Source: an uncultured Bacteroidales bacterium
Lineage (GTDB): Bacteria; Bacteroidota; Bacteroidia; Bacteroidales; Bacteroidaceae
Direction: 5' to 3'
NCBI GenBank assembly: GCA_902802265.1
Contig: CADCLN010000005.1
Span: 62,001-126,000 of the forward strand
DNA length: 64,000 nucleotides
A program made the translations under genes and the position numbers. The notes beneath the pieces were generated by a model that worked only from the letters and a program-made list of their open reading frames with translations, had not been told where the DNA came from and did not search any database. Shown here one piece after another: positions 38,156 through 46,298 of this stretch (the stretch's first letter is position 1; the number at the start of each line of letters is the position of its first letter).

Positions 38156-38839
38156 ATGAAAAAGACATTACTTTCCATGCTGATGATGGGCTCAGCTCTC
38201 ATGGCAAACGCACAACAGACAATCAACGTAGAGTTTCTCAACGGTGACATGGACGACGACGACCAAATCACAGTGAACGACGTGACGAACTTGATTGGGG
38301 CTTATCTTGAAGGCACTACACCAATCAAGTCAATTACAGTGGATAATACCGAAGTGATGGATAAAATGGACTATTTATTTAATTGGAATTATAATCAAGA
38401 TGATGCGATTGCAACAAACCGCGAAATGATTACAACAAACCACGCTGCGATTGCAAATAACAGCTATAAGATTGAAGATAACAGCTATAAGATTGCAAAT
38501 AACAGCGCTGCGATTGCAAATAACAGCACGTATATAAAACAAAATGTTGAAGATATTAAAAAAAATAGTGACGATATTAAAGAATTGCAAAGAAACATAA
38601 CCGCTCTTGCTAGTGTAATATCAAAGATGGAAGCTGATAATGCCATGATGCAGGTAATGATAGATTCTCAGCAGAATGATATAAAAGATTTGAAAAATAA
38701 AAATGCTCAACTTCAGGATGTTGTTGAAATTCTTGAATCTCAAAACCGTGAACTGCGAACTGCTGTTGCCAACATAAACAATTTTGTAGATGAACTGAAT
38801 AGTAGGATTCAAAATTTGGAAAATCAAATCAACCAATAA
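38156..38839 (+). CDS. Secreted coiled-coil stalk protein with one dockerin-like calcium loop
   Basis: A 227-residue protein with a signal peptide (MKKTLLSMLMMGSALMANAQ). Residues about 30-53 (NGDMDDDDQITVNDVTNLIG) match one dockerin/EF-hand-like repeat. From about 90 a series of seven-residue repeats (AIANNSY, KIEDNSY, KIANNSA, AIANNST, YIKQNVE) leads into a long heptad coiled coil to the C-terminus (IQNLENQINQ). The DNA of the repeats is itself a 21-bp tandem (about 38430-38540). The pattern recalls trimeric adhesin stalks, but no anchor or head domain is present. The G+C content falls sharply within the gene compared with its neighbours. Function unknown; probably an oligomeric surface or secreted rod. 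Confidence 0.7.
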   Translation: MKKTLLSMLMMGSALMANAQQTINVEFLNGDMDDDDQITVNDVTNLIGAYLEGTTPIKSITVDNTEVMDKMDYLFNWNYNQDDAIATNREMITTNHAAIANNSYKIEDNSYKIANNSAAIANNSTYIKQNVEDIKKNSDDIKELQRNITALASVISKMEADNAMMQVMIDSQQNDIKDLKNKNAQLQDVVEILESQNRELRTAVANINNFVDELNSRIQNLENQINQ

Positions 38840-38863
38840 AACTGATTCAACTTTCGGAAGTTG

Positions 38864-38998
38864 AGTGGAAGGGAAAAGAAAGGAATGGAAAAGGAGTTAA
38901 AAGGAATAGAAAGGACGATACTCATTAGCAATGACATTTGCCCCTTTAACTTCCAAGCGGTCAAAGACCGCGATAACTTCCCTTTAACTTCTAAAGAA
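38864..38998. repeat. GGAATGGAAAAGG / TTTAACTTCC repeat array
   Basis: The same family as the block at 18445-18690: GGAGTTAAAAGGAATAGAAA, then CCCTTTAACTTC units and CGATAACTTCCC. It ends 1-2 bp before the TTG start of dusB. A small hairpin TCAACTT/AAGTTGA (38848-38865) precedes it. Confidence 0.8.
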
Positions 38999-38999
38999 A

Positions 39000-40094
39000 T
39001 TGAACAAGCGAAACTTTAGTAGATTGAAAATAGCGAACATAGACCTCGGTGACCGTCCCGTGATGTTGGCACCGATGGAAGACGTGACCGACCAGGCGTT
39101 CCGAATGCTCTGCAAAGAGTTCGGAGCGTCTATGGTTTATTCCGAATTTGTCAGTGCCGATGCCCTCATCCGCAACGTCAACCGTTCTTTGGAGAAAATC
39201 CGCGTGGACGACCGTGAACGCCCCGTTGCCATCCAGATTTATGGGCGCGATGTGGAGAGCATGGTGCAGGCAGCACGCATGGTAGAAGCCGAAGCCCACC
39301 CCGATGTGCTCGACCTTAACTTTGGCTGCCCTGTGAAGAAAGTGGCAGGCAAAGGGGCTGGTTCGGGAATGTTGCGCACCCCCCAGCTCATGCTCGACAT
39401 CACCCGTGCAGTGGTGCAGGCAGTCCACATCCCTGTCACCGTGAAGACACGCCTGGGCTGGGATGTGCCCACCATGATGAATGCCCAGACCTTTCTGCCC
39501 GATGCACCAGCCGACCGCCCCTACATTGTGGAACTGGCTGAACGCCTGCAAGACTGTGGCATTGCAGCCCTGACCATCCACGGCAGAACACGTTCACAAA
39601 TGTATCAGGGCGAAGCCGACTGGACACTCATCGGATCCGTGAAACACAATCCCCGCATGACCATCCCCATCATCGGCAATGGCGACATCACCACCGCCGA
39701 ACAATGCCTGAACGCTTTTGATCAGTATGGCGTAGATGGCATCATGGTGGGGCGAGCCACCTTCGGTCAGCCGTGGCTTTTCAAGGACATCCGCACCTAT
39801 CTCGACACGGGTCAGCACGACAGCACCCTCACCCTCGACTGGAAATTCCAGGTGCTCCGTAGGCAGGTTCAGCAGTCCGTGGCCTACAGCCTACGCGAAG
39901 ACAATGCCCTGAAGGAGCGCAAGCGCACCGAACTCGGCGGCATCATCCATGTGCGCCGCCACCTTGCCAACAGCCCCCTCTTCAAGGGCATCCCCAATTT
40001 CCGCGAAACACGCATCCGCATTCTCCGCGCCGAGACCCAGGAAGAACTCTTCCGACTGCTCGACGAAGCCAAACAACGCATCGCGGAAATGTAG
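39000..40094 (+). CDS. dusB: tRNA-dihydrouridine synthase
   Basis: A 364-residue flavoenzyme that reduces uridine in the tRNA D-loop. It has the FMN-site start VMLAPMEDVTDQAFRMLCKE, the active-site Cys in LNFGCPVKKVAGKGAGSGML, VKTRLGWDVP and IHGRTRSQMYQGEADW, then GNGDITTAE and a helical C-terminal domain. No ATG fits the family N-terminus; the TTG at 39000 directly abuts the TTTAACTTC repeat array, so a repeat may have replaced the original upstream region. Position 39063 (MLAPMEDV) would be too short. Confidence 0.9.
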   Translation: MNKRNFSRLKIANIDLGDRPVMLAPMEDVTDQAFRMLCKEFGASMVYSEFVSADALIRNVNRSLEKIRVDDRERPVAIQIYGRDVESMVQAARMVEAEAHPDVLDLNFGCPVKKVAGKGAGSGMLRTPQLMLDITRAVVQAVHIPVTVKTRLGWDVPTMMNAQTFLPDAPADRPYIVELAERLQDCGIAALTIHGRTRSQMYQGEADWTLIGSVKHNPRMTIPIIGNGDITTAEQCLNAFDQYGVDGIMVGRATFGQPWLFKDIRTYLDTGQHDSTLTLDWKFQVLRRQVQQSVAYSLREDNALKERKRTELGGIIHVRRHLANSPLFKGIPNFRETRIRILRAETQEELFRLLDEAKQRIAEM

Positions 40095-40199
40095 TCTTTT
40101 GCACCACGAATTACACAGATTACGCGGAGTTTTTCACCTCTGCCACGGTTTTCTGAATAAATTCACAGATTTATTCTTGCAGGTGACAATCAAAAGTTT

Positions 40200-40207
40200 T
40201 ATCTTTG
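40200..40207 (+). promoter_or_regulatory. -7 element of the SDR-pullulanase operon
   Basis: TATCTTTG, 43 bp before the ATG. The leader contains ATTAACCACTAACT, also found before the Cthe_2159-type gene at 55607. Confidence 0.5.
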
Positions 40208-40250
40208 CGAAAAATTTCCTAATTATTAACCACTAACTCTTAATTACTCT

Positions 40251-41057
40251 ATGGATTTATCAAATTTCTCACTCGAAGGTAAGAATGCCTGGATTACAGG
40301 TGCATCTTACGGCATTGGTTTCAACATTGCAAAAGCCTTCGTACAGGCAGGTGCAAAAAACATCGTTTTCAACGACATCAACGAAGCCGCCCTGCAACGC
40401 GGACTTGACAACTACAAGGAGGCAGGCATCACCAACGTGAAGGGCTACGTCTGCGACGTCACCGACGAAGTGGCAGTAGGCAAACTCGTCGATACCATTC
40501 ACCAGGAAGTAGGCCAGATTGACATCCTCGTCAACAACGCCGGCATCATCAAGCGCATCCCCATGCACGAAATGAAGCGTGCCGAGTTCCAGCAAGTCAT
40601 CGACATCGACCTCGTTGCCCCCTACATCTGCGCTGCCGCCGTTCTGCCTGAAATGATGGAACGCAAAGAAGGCAAAATCATCAACATCTGCTCCATGATG
40701 TCAGAACTGGGCCGCGAAACAGTCAGCGCATACGCCGCTGCAAAGGGTGGTCTGAAGATGCTCACACGCAACATCTGCTCCGAATACGGCGAATACAACA
40801 TCCAGTGCAACGGCATTGGCCCTGGCTACATCGCCACCCCACAGACAGCACCCCTGCGCGAGCGTCAGCCCGACGGCAGCCGTCACCCATTCGACAGCTT
40901 CATCTGCGCCAAGACACCAGCAGGCCGTTGGCTCGAACCCAGCGAACTGGGCGGTCCCGCTGTCTTCCTGGCATCCAAAGCAAGCGACGCCGTCAATGGT
41001 CATATACTCTATGTCGATGGCGGCATCCTCGCTTACATTGGCAAGCAGCCTAAATAA
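40251..41057 (+). CDS. SDR dehydrogenase, gluconate 5-dehydrogenase / KduD type
   Basis: A 268-residue short-chain dehydrogenase. The cofactor loop is TGASYGIG (about 16-23), the NNAG motif is DILVNNAGIIKRIP, the catalytic Ser is in ICSMMSELG and the YxxxK in YAAAKGGLKML. The closing segment GPGYIATPQTAPLRE and FICAKTPAGRW fit gluconate 5-dehydrogenase or 2-dehydro-3-deoxygluconate 5-dehydrogenase, steps in gluconate or pectin-uronate catabolism. The two cannot be told apart from sequence alone. The pullulanase ATG follows its stop directly. Confidence 0.85.
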   Translation: MDLSNFSLEGKNAWITGASYGIGFNIAKAFVQAGAKNIVFNDINEAALQRGLDNYKEAGITNVKGYVCDVTDEVAVGKLVDTIHQEVGQIDILVNNAGIIKRIPMHEMKRAEFQQVIDIDLVAPYICAAAVLPEMMERKEGKIINICSMMSELGRETVSAYAAAKGGLKMLTRNICSEYGEYNIQCNGIGPGYIATPQTAPLRERQPDGSRHPFDSFICAKTPAGRWLEPSELGGPAVFLASKASDAVNGHILYVDGGILAYIGKQPK

Positions 41058-42995
41058 ATGTTTAACGAGCTCGATTACAGCAAACAGCGAACCGTCTTTT
41101 CGCTGAACGCACCGACAGATGCGGACACCGTGTGTGTCCGCATCTATTCTTCTGCCCATGCCCCACAGCCCGAACACATCGTTCCCTTAGCCTGGATTAC
41201 CTCCCACACCTGGGTCGGCAGCATTCAGGGCGATATGCTGGGCAAATTCTACACCTTCGAAGTCACCCTCCACGGCAAACCCTTGGGCGAAACCCCTGGC
41301 ACCTTTGCCAAGGCTGTCTGTGTCAACGGACAACGAGCCGCCATCATCGACATGCAAACCACCAACCCCGATGGCTGGCAACAAGACAAGCGCCCCCCCG
41401 TCACCACTCCTTCCGACCTTGTCATCTATGAACTTCACTACCGCGACTTCTCCGTACACCCCCAGAGCGGATTCCTCTACAAAGGCAAATTCTTGGCACT
41501 CACCGAACCCAAAGCCATCTTCTACCTCAAGTCGTTAGGCATCAACGCCGTTCAGCTGCAACCCTCCTTCGACTTTGCCACCGTTGATGAGTCACACCCC
41601 GACAGACCACAATACAACTGGGGCTACGACCCGCAAAACTACAACGTGCCCGAAGGTTCCTACAGCACCGACGCTCATCAGCCCGACGTGCGCATTCGGG
41701 AATTCAAGCAGATGGTCATGGCACTACATCAGGCTGGCATTCGCGTCATCCTCGACGTGGTCTATAACCATTGCTACAGCATCGCCGACAGCCCCTTCCA
41801 GCGTACCTATCCCAATGCCTATTTCCGAGCCATAAACGCTGAACATGAAAATACATGGCAGACCCCCTCTAACTCCCCCTCTAGGGGGAGGATGGTAAAT
41901 GGTAAATGGTACATGGTAAATAGTAAATGGAGTAATGGTTCCGGTTGCGGCAACGAAACAGCCAGCGAACACCCCCTCATGCGGCAATTCATGATTGAAA
42001 GCACCTGCTACTGGGCACGGGAATACCACATCGACGGCTTCCGCTTCGACCTCATGGGCGTTCACGACACCGACACCATGAACTACATCCGCAAAGCCAT
42101 GGACCAGATTGACCCCACCATCACGATGCACGGCGAACCCTGGAGTGCCGACACCTGTGCTTTGGACTACAGTCTGCTTGCCAACAAAGAATCCATCATC
42201 CGTATGCCCCGCATCGCAGCTTTCGGCAACGAACTTCGCGATGCCGTCTTGGGCACAGACGCCTGGTTGGCTGGCCGTACAGAAAGCACGGAAAGCGTAA
42301 AATTTGGCATCGTGGGCGGCATTTCCCATCCACAGGTCAATATGCAGCACGTTAATTATTGCCATTCCCCCTGGGCACAGCAGCCTACACAGCATATCTC
42401 CTACGTCAGCTGTCACGATGGTCTTTGCCTTTTCGACCACCTCCGTGCCCGTTTTCCCCGATCCAATCTGCAGACCCTGCTTCGTCTCGATATGCTTGCG
42501 CAGACACCCATCCTCCTCAGCCAGGGCATTCCTTTCCTCTATGCCGGAGAAGAAGTGCTTCGCACCAAATACGGCGAAAGCAATTCTTACCAGTCGTCCG
42601 ACCGCATCAACCAGATAGACTGGACAGCCCTGCAACGCTTTCCCGAACTCTTCCTTTACTATCGCGGACTCATCCAGTTACGCCGCGAACACAAAGCCTT
42701 TCGCATGGGTTCTGCCGACCTCGTTTGTTCCTGTCTGCACTTCCTTCCTGCCCCCGCAGGAGTCATTGCCTTCCATCTCGACGGGTCTGCCGTGGGCGAC
42801 ACTTGGCACGACATTTACGTCCTGCTCAATCCACACAAGAAAACCATACAGGTAAAACTGCCCGATGCCCCCTATACCATCGTCTGCAAAAACGGGAAAG
42901 TCAATCCGCAAGGACTTTCCACATACCGTGGCAGCAATATTCGCGTAAGCCCCCTTTCAGCTGTGGTGCTGGCACCTTCCCCCTTATCTCTTTAG
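41058..42995 (+). CDS. pulA: Type I pullulanase-like GH13 enzyme with a 24-residue repeat-encoded insert
   Basis: A 645-residue enzyme without signal peptide. After an N-terminal E-set/CBM48-like domain come the pullulanase signature YNWGYDPQNYNVPEG (about 197), VILDVVYNH, the nucleophile in IDGFRFDLMGVHD, the acid/base in MHGEPW and YVSCHDGLCL. It would cut alpha-1,6 branch points of glycogen or starch oligosaccharides in the cytoplasm. The conserved stretch around SNGSGCGNETASE is interrupted just before it by 24 residues (QTPSNSPSRGRMVNGKWYMV, NSKW) encoded by a 72-bp repeat insertion at 41859-41930, in phase. Activity may be altered. The 3' end overlaps ribD by 95 bp on opposite strands. 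Confidence 0.88.
   Translation: MFNELDYSKQRTVFSLNAPTDADTVCVRIYSSAHAPQPEHIVPLAWITSHTWVGSIQGDMLGKFYTFEVTLHGKPLGETPGTFAKAVCVNGQRAAIIDMQTTNPDGWQQDKRPPVTTPSDLVIYELHYRDFSVHPQSGFLYKGKFLALTEPKAIFYLKSLGINAVQLQPSFDFATVDESHPDRPQYNWGYDPQNYNVPEGSYSTDAHQPDVRIREFKQMVMALHQAGIRVILDVVYNHCYSIADSPFQRTYPNAYFRAINAEHENTWQTPSNSPSRGRMVNGKWYMVNSKWSNGSGCGNETASEHPLMRQFMIESTCYWAREYHIDGFRFDLMGVHDTDTMNYIRKAMDQIDPTITMHGEPWSADTCALDYSLLANKESIIRMPRIAAFGNELRDAVLGTDAWLAGRTESTESVKFGIVGGISHPQVNMQHVNYCHSPWAQQPTQHISYVSCHDGLCLFDHLRARFPRSNLQTLLRLDMLAQTPILLSQGIPFLYAGEEVLRTKYGESNSYQSSDRINQIDWTALQRFPELFLYYRGLIQLRREHKAFRMGSADLVCSCLHFLPAPAGVIAFHLDGSAVGDTWHDIYVLLNPHKKTIQVKLPDAPYTIVCKNGKVNPQGLSTYRGSNIRVSPLSAVVLAPSPLSL
41859..41930 (+). repeat. 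72-bp in-frame repeat insertion in the pullulanase gene
   Basis: CAGACCCCCTCTAACTCCCC, then CTCTAGGGGGAGGA, then TGGTAAATGGTAAATGG, TACATGG and TAAATAGTAAATGG. It starts exactly on a codon boundary (codon 268) and is 24 codons long. Flanking sequence joins as ENTW-SNGSGCGNE, the expected family sequence. TGG occurs at both ends, as for a short target duplication or slippage. Confidence 0.88.
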
Positions 42996-43833
42996 TTCCC
43001 ATCTCCACATAACACTCATCCCACAGCCCTTTGTCAATAAACTCCTGCAACAAATGGGCACCCCCTTCCACCAGCACAGACTGGATGCCCTCGGCATAAA
43101 GCTGTTCCAAGCCCTTTTCTATGGGTAACGGGCAGACATGGGCTTCAGCATTCCCAGTGTCGTAATGTTCCCGATGCGTAGCTACATATATTTTCGGATT
43201 CCTGCCATACCACCGTCTTACGTTCAGCTTGGGCTTGTCCACCTCCCAAGTCCTTCTGCCCACCATGATGGCCTGATGCTCGGCACGACGTTTGTGGCAA
43301 ATCATCTGTGTGAAGGGTGTGGAAATCGGTCCGTCGATAAAACCATCTGCCGACTGTGCCCATTTCAGGGTGATGAACGGGCGATGCTTTCCGTGAAACG
43401 TGAAGAAATGTTTGTTCAACGCCCTGCACTCCTTCTCCAGCACACCTACCGTCACCTCCATGCCAGCCGCCCGCAGTCGTTCAATGCCACGCCCCTGCAC
43501 CTCGGCAAAAGGGTCGATGCACCCCACCACACACCTCTTGAAACCTTTCCTCACCAGCAGTTCCGCACAGGGCGGTGTCTTTCCCCAATGGCTGCAAGGC
43601 TCCAGGCTCACATAGATGGTGCTCTCCCTGAGCAACGGCTCATCTTCTGGTCGCACAGCCGCACACGCATTCACTTCCGCGTGTCCTTCGCCATGGCGCA
43701 CATGATAACCCTCGCCCAGGATGCGGTCCTGATAGACAATCACAGCCCCCACCATCGGGTTTGGCTGTGCATTCTGCATCCCATTCCTCGCCAGCTGGAT
43801 GCACCGCTGCATGTATAGTTCGTCCTTGTTCAT
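42901..43833 (-). CDS. ribD: Bifunctional diaminohydroxyphosphoribosylaminopyrimidine deaminase/reductase
   Basis: A 310-residue riboflavin-pathway enzyme. The deaminase zinc site is HAEVNACAAV (His-Ala-Glu) with PCSHWGKTPPCAELL. The reductase domain starts at about 150 (RPFITLKWAQSADGFIDGPI) and includes QAIMVGRRTWEVDKPKLNVR and LVEGGAHLLQEFIDKGLWDE. It overlaps the recombinase gene upstream by 4 bp and the convergent pullulanase gene by 95 bp. Its last residues (QLKGGLREYCCHGMWKVLAD) are encoded antisense to the pullulanase C-terminus. Confidence 0.92.
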   Translation of the reverse strand: MNKDELYMQRCIQLARNGMQNAQPNPMVGAVIVYQDRILGEGYHVRHGEGHAEVNACAAVRPEDEPLLRESTIYVSLEPCSHWGKTPPCAELLVRKGFKRCVVGCIDPFAEVQGRGIERLRAAGMEVTVGVLEKECRALNKHFFTFHGKHRPFITLKWAQSADGFIDGPISTPFTQMICHKRRAEHQAIMVGRRTWEVDKPKLNVRRWYGRNPKIYVATHREHYDTGNAEAHVCPLPIEKGLEQLYAEGIQSVLVEGGAHLLQEFIDKGLWDECYVEMGTKEIRGKVPAPQLKGGLREYCCHGMWKVLAD

Positions 43834-44744
43834 GGCTTCTTGTTTCTTGGATGATGCAAAAGGATTTCCTCCCTCAAGTGCGTGGTGTCAATATGCATGT
43901 AAATCTGTGTCGTGGCGATAGACTCATGCCCCAGCATGGCCTGGATGGCACGCAAGTTTGCCCCTCCCTCCAGCAACGCTGTAGCAAAACTGTGGCGCAG
44001 CGTGTGTGGCGACACCGCCTTCTGGATGCCAGCCTTCTCCACCAGCGACTTGATGACGTAGAACACCATCACCCGTGTGAGCTGCTGGCGTCGGGTGTGG
44101 CTTACAAACACAAAATCCTCCTGCCCAGGCTTGATGTCAATCAGATTGCGGTCGGCAAACCACAGGTTCAACTCCTTCACCGCCCGTCTGCTGATGGGCA
44201 CCAATCGTTGCTTGTTGCCCTTTCCCTCCACCTTGATGAACCCTTCGTCCAGGTACAAGTTCGACATCTTCAGGTTGCACAACTCGCTCACCCGCAGTCC
44301 GCAACTGAACAGCGTCTCAATGATGGCTCGGTTGCGATGCCCCTCCCGTTCACTCAGGTCGATGCACGCTTCCATCGCATCCACTTCCTCCACCGTGAGC
44401 ACTTCGGGCAGATGCTTAGCCTTTTTCGGAAACTCCAGCAACTCCGTGGGGTTCGTCTCCTTCAAGTCCGACAGCACCAGAAAATGGTAGAAGCTACGCA
44501 GTCCCGACAGGATGCGTGAGAGCGACCGTGGAGCAATGCCCAACTCGTAGAGGGCAGCAGAAAAATGCTGAAAATCCTCCAGCCGCACATCGTCCGAAAG
44601 GAAGTCCCGCTGGTTCGCGTTCATGAACTCGATAAACCTGTCCAAATCCCGCTGGTACGCCTCGATGGTGTTCGGGGAAAACCCCTTCTCCAGCTTCAGA
44701 TACTGGTGGTATCGCCGCAATATTTGTGCACTATCATTCTCCAT
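43830..44744 (-). CDS. xerD: Tyrosine recombinase XerD-type
   Basis: A 304-residue site-specific recombinase. The SAM-like N-terminal domain has YHQYLKLEKGFSPNTIEAYQ. The catalytic residues are Arg in LFSCGLRVSEL, Lys in VEGKGNKQRLVPI, HxxR in SPHTLRHSFATALLEGG and His/Tyr in MLGHESIATTQIYMHI. XerC/XerD proteins resolve chromosome dimers at dif. The start ATG 44744 (MENDSAQ) is preferred over 44765. The end overlaps ribD (ATGA). No dif-like site was recognised here, and XerC versus XerD is not certain. Confidence 0.9.
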   Translation of the reverse strand: MENDSAQILRRYHQYLKLEKGFSPNTIEAYQRDLDRFIEFMNANQRDFLSDDVRLEDFQHFSAALYELGIAPRSLSRILSGLRSFYHFLVLSDLKETNPTELLEFPKKAKHLPEVLTVEEVDAMEACIDLSEREGHRNRAIIETLFSCGLRVSELCNLKMSNLYLDEGFIKVEGKGNKQRLVPISRRAVKELNLWFADRNLIDIKPGQEDFVFVSHTRRQQLTRVMVFYVIKSLVEKAGIQKAVSPHTLRHSFATALLEGGANLRAIQAMLGHESIATTQIYMHIDTTHLREEILLHHPRNKKP

Positions 44745-44749
44745 TGACT

Positions 44750-44915
44750 TCACCACAGATTTCACAGATTACTCGGATTTTTTAAAACTACGAATTTTAC
44801 GAATTTTACGAATTAAAAAGATTTGAACGATTTGAACGATTTGAATGATTTCTGCCCGTTAGGGCACTCCTTCATTCTTCATTGGCTACGCCGAGCTAAA
44901 GGTTCTTCATTTTTT
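44750..44915. repeat. CACAGATT, ACGAATTTT, TTTGAACGA and GGCTACGCCGAGC repeat block
   Basis: ACCACAGATTTCACAGATTA, three TACGAATTT units, three GATTTGAACGATTTGAATGA-type units and TTCATTCTTCATTGGCTACG with CCGAGCTAAAGGTTCTTC. The last unit recurs inside the DUF3108 gene at 45378. The rest of the gap to 45303 (about 44946-45240) shows no convincing gene; only short, unconserved frames. Confidence 0.8.
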
Positions 44916-44921
44916 CCGCTG

Positions 44922-44929
44922 CAAAGTTA
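44922..44929 (-). promoter_or_regulatory. -7 element of the xerD-ribD operon
   Basis: CAAAGTTA reads TAACTTTG leftward, about 180 bp before the xerD ATG, with the repeat block between them in the leader. Confidence 0.45.
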
Positions 44930-45243
44930 CATGATTTTTTTCAAACCCCAGTTAGTTTGGGAAAGAAAAAGAAAGCAGTCGGCAGAAAAGCATCAAATCG
45001 GGCCTACAAGTCCACCGCCGTTTTTACGAGACTTAACACTCGTCGAGACGAAACTTTGCAGTTGAAGATTCAAAACACTGCACCTGACGTTTCAAAACTT
45101 AACTGCCCGCAGAATCACACTTTCGCGGAGGATATTGCTCTCTGCGGAGGCTGTCACGCACTTTTTCACACATTGTTTGGTTAAAAAAAACTAAGGCGAG
45201 AAGCAAAAAGTGCGGCGACTTGCAGGTTGAATGGTTTTTGCTG

Positions 45244-45251
45244 TATATTTG
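45244..45251 (+). promoter_or_regulatory. -7 element of the DUF3108 gene
   Basis: TATATTTG, 52 bp before the ATG at 45304; no clear -33 TTTG. Confidence 0.45.
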
Positions 45252-45303
45252 TGATTATTATTCAGATGTTTCTACTGGATATAGTTAAGAAAGCTATTGT
45301 AAA

Positions 45304-46287
45304 ATGAAAAGAATATTAAATCACAAATGGAATGACAAGGGTGTTAGCCTTCGGCGTTTTCTCGTTACCCTCCTTATTGGCTACGCCGAGCTAACGGTTC
45401 TTCACCACAGATTTCGCAGATTACTCGGTTTTTTTTTCCTTGGGAATCTGTGCAATCTGAAAAATCTGTGTAATTTGTGGGCATTCTTCATTCTTCTTTT
45501 TTTACTCCCCCTGCCTTGTTTTGCCCAATGCCCCGCAACCAATACCGCATTCAAGGCAGGCGAAGAACTGAACTACACGCTCTACTTCAACTGGAAATTC
45601 ATTTGGATAAAGTGTGGGTCGGCTACCTATACCACCAAGAACGGGACGTACAACGGACAGGCCTGTTACCGCAGCGACCTGCTCTTCCGCACCAACAAGA
45701 AGTTCGACAAATTCTTCACCCTGCGCGACACGCTCCTGAGCTATGTCTCCTACGACCTCGTGCCGCTCTACTTTTATAAAGCATCGCTCGAAGGAAAGAA
45801 CCATCGACTCGAAGAAGTCTGGTACAGCTATCCCCAAGGGAAGTCGCATGCCAAACTGAAATACACCAATCCCTCGGGCGATGTCTTTCCCAACGAAGTG
45901 ACCCAGCAGGAATGTATCTACGACATGATGAGCATGATGGCGTTGGCCCGATCCTTCGACCCCAAGGACTACAAGAAAGGGCAGCGCCTCCATTTCTCCA
46001 TGACCAGCAGCGAACTGGTAGAACCGCAGACCATTCTCTACAAAGGCAAGGAAAACTTCAAGGCAAACGACGGGGTGACCTACCGCTGCCTTGTCTTCTC
46101 CATGCTCGACTGGGAAGACCGCAAGAAGGAAAAGGAAATACTGCGTTTCTACTTCTCCGACGACGAGAATCACCTGCCTCTCCGCATCGACTTCAACCTG
46201 AAGTTCGGCACAGCCAAAGCCTTCTACACCGACGGCAAGAACCTCCGCAACCCCGTCAACTCTATCGTGAAGGAGAAAAAGAAGTAA
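45304..46287 (+). CDS. DUF3108 family exported protein with repeat-altered signal region
   Basis: 327 codons. The mature part matches DUF3108: AFKAGEELNYTLYFNWKFIW, IKCGSATYT, FTLRDTLLSYVSYDLVPLYF, LARSFDPKDYKKGQ and LPLRIDFNLKFGTAKAFY. These proteins are predicted periplasmic or outer-membrane beta-proteins of unknown role. The N-terminal 70 residues contain translated repeats (IGYAELTVLHHRFRRLLGFF, GNLCNLKNLCNLW), followed by the real signal core AFFILLFLLPLPCFAQC. The native start thus seems replaced by repeats that keep an open frame to ATG 45304; export efficiency may be affected. The nucleotidase gene starts 11 bp after the stop. Confidence 0.8.
   Translation: MKRILNHKWNDKGVSLRRFLVTLLIGYAELTVLHHRFRRLLGFFFLGNLCNLKNLCNLWAFFILLFLLPLPCFAQCPATNTAFKAGEELNYTLYFNWKFIWIKCGSATYTTKNGTYNGQACYRSDLLFRTNKKFDKFFTLRDTLLSYVSYDLVPLYFYKASLEGKNHRLEEVWYSYPQGKSHAKLKYTNPSGDVFPNEVTQQECIYDMMSMMALARSFDPKDYKKGQRLHFSMTSSELVEPQTILYKGKENFKANDGVTYRCLVFSMLDWEDRKKEKEILRFYFSDDENHLPLRIDFNLKFGTAKAFYTDGKNLRNPVNSIVKEKKK
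45375..45497 (+). repeat. Repeat block inside the signal-peptide region of the DUF3108 gene
   Basis: TTGGCTACGCCGAGCTAACG, ACCACAGATTTCGCAGATTA, AATCTGTGCAATCTG, AATCTGTGTAATTTGTGGG and CATTCTTCATTCTTC follow each other. All occur elsewhere between genes (27795, 44755, 44883, 14640). Confidence 0.82.
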
Positions 46288-46298
46288 CAGCAGACACG

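Noticed and set aside
44957-45184. Possible 75-residue Cys/His-containing protein in the xerD-DUF3108 gap
   Set aside because: It has only a TTG start, no promoter or ribosome site, and no recognisable family; support is too weak to call a gene.
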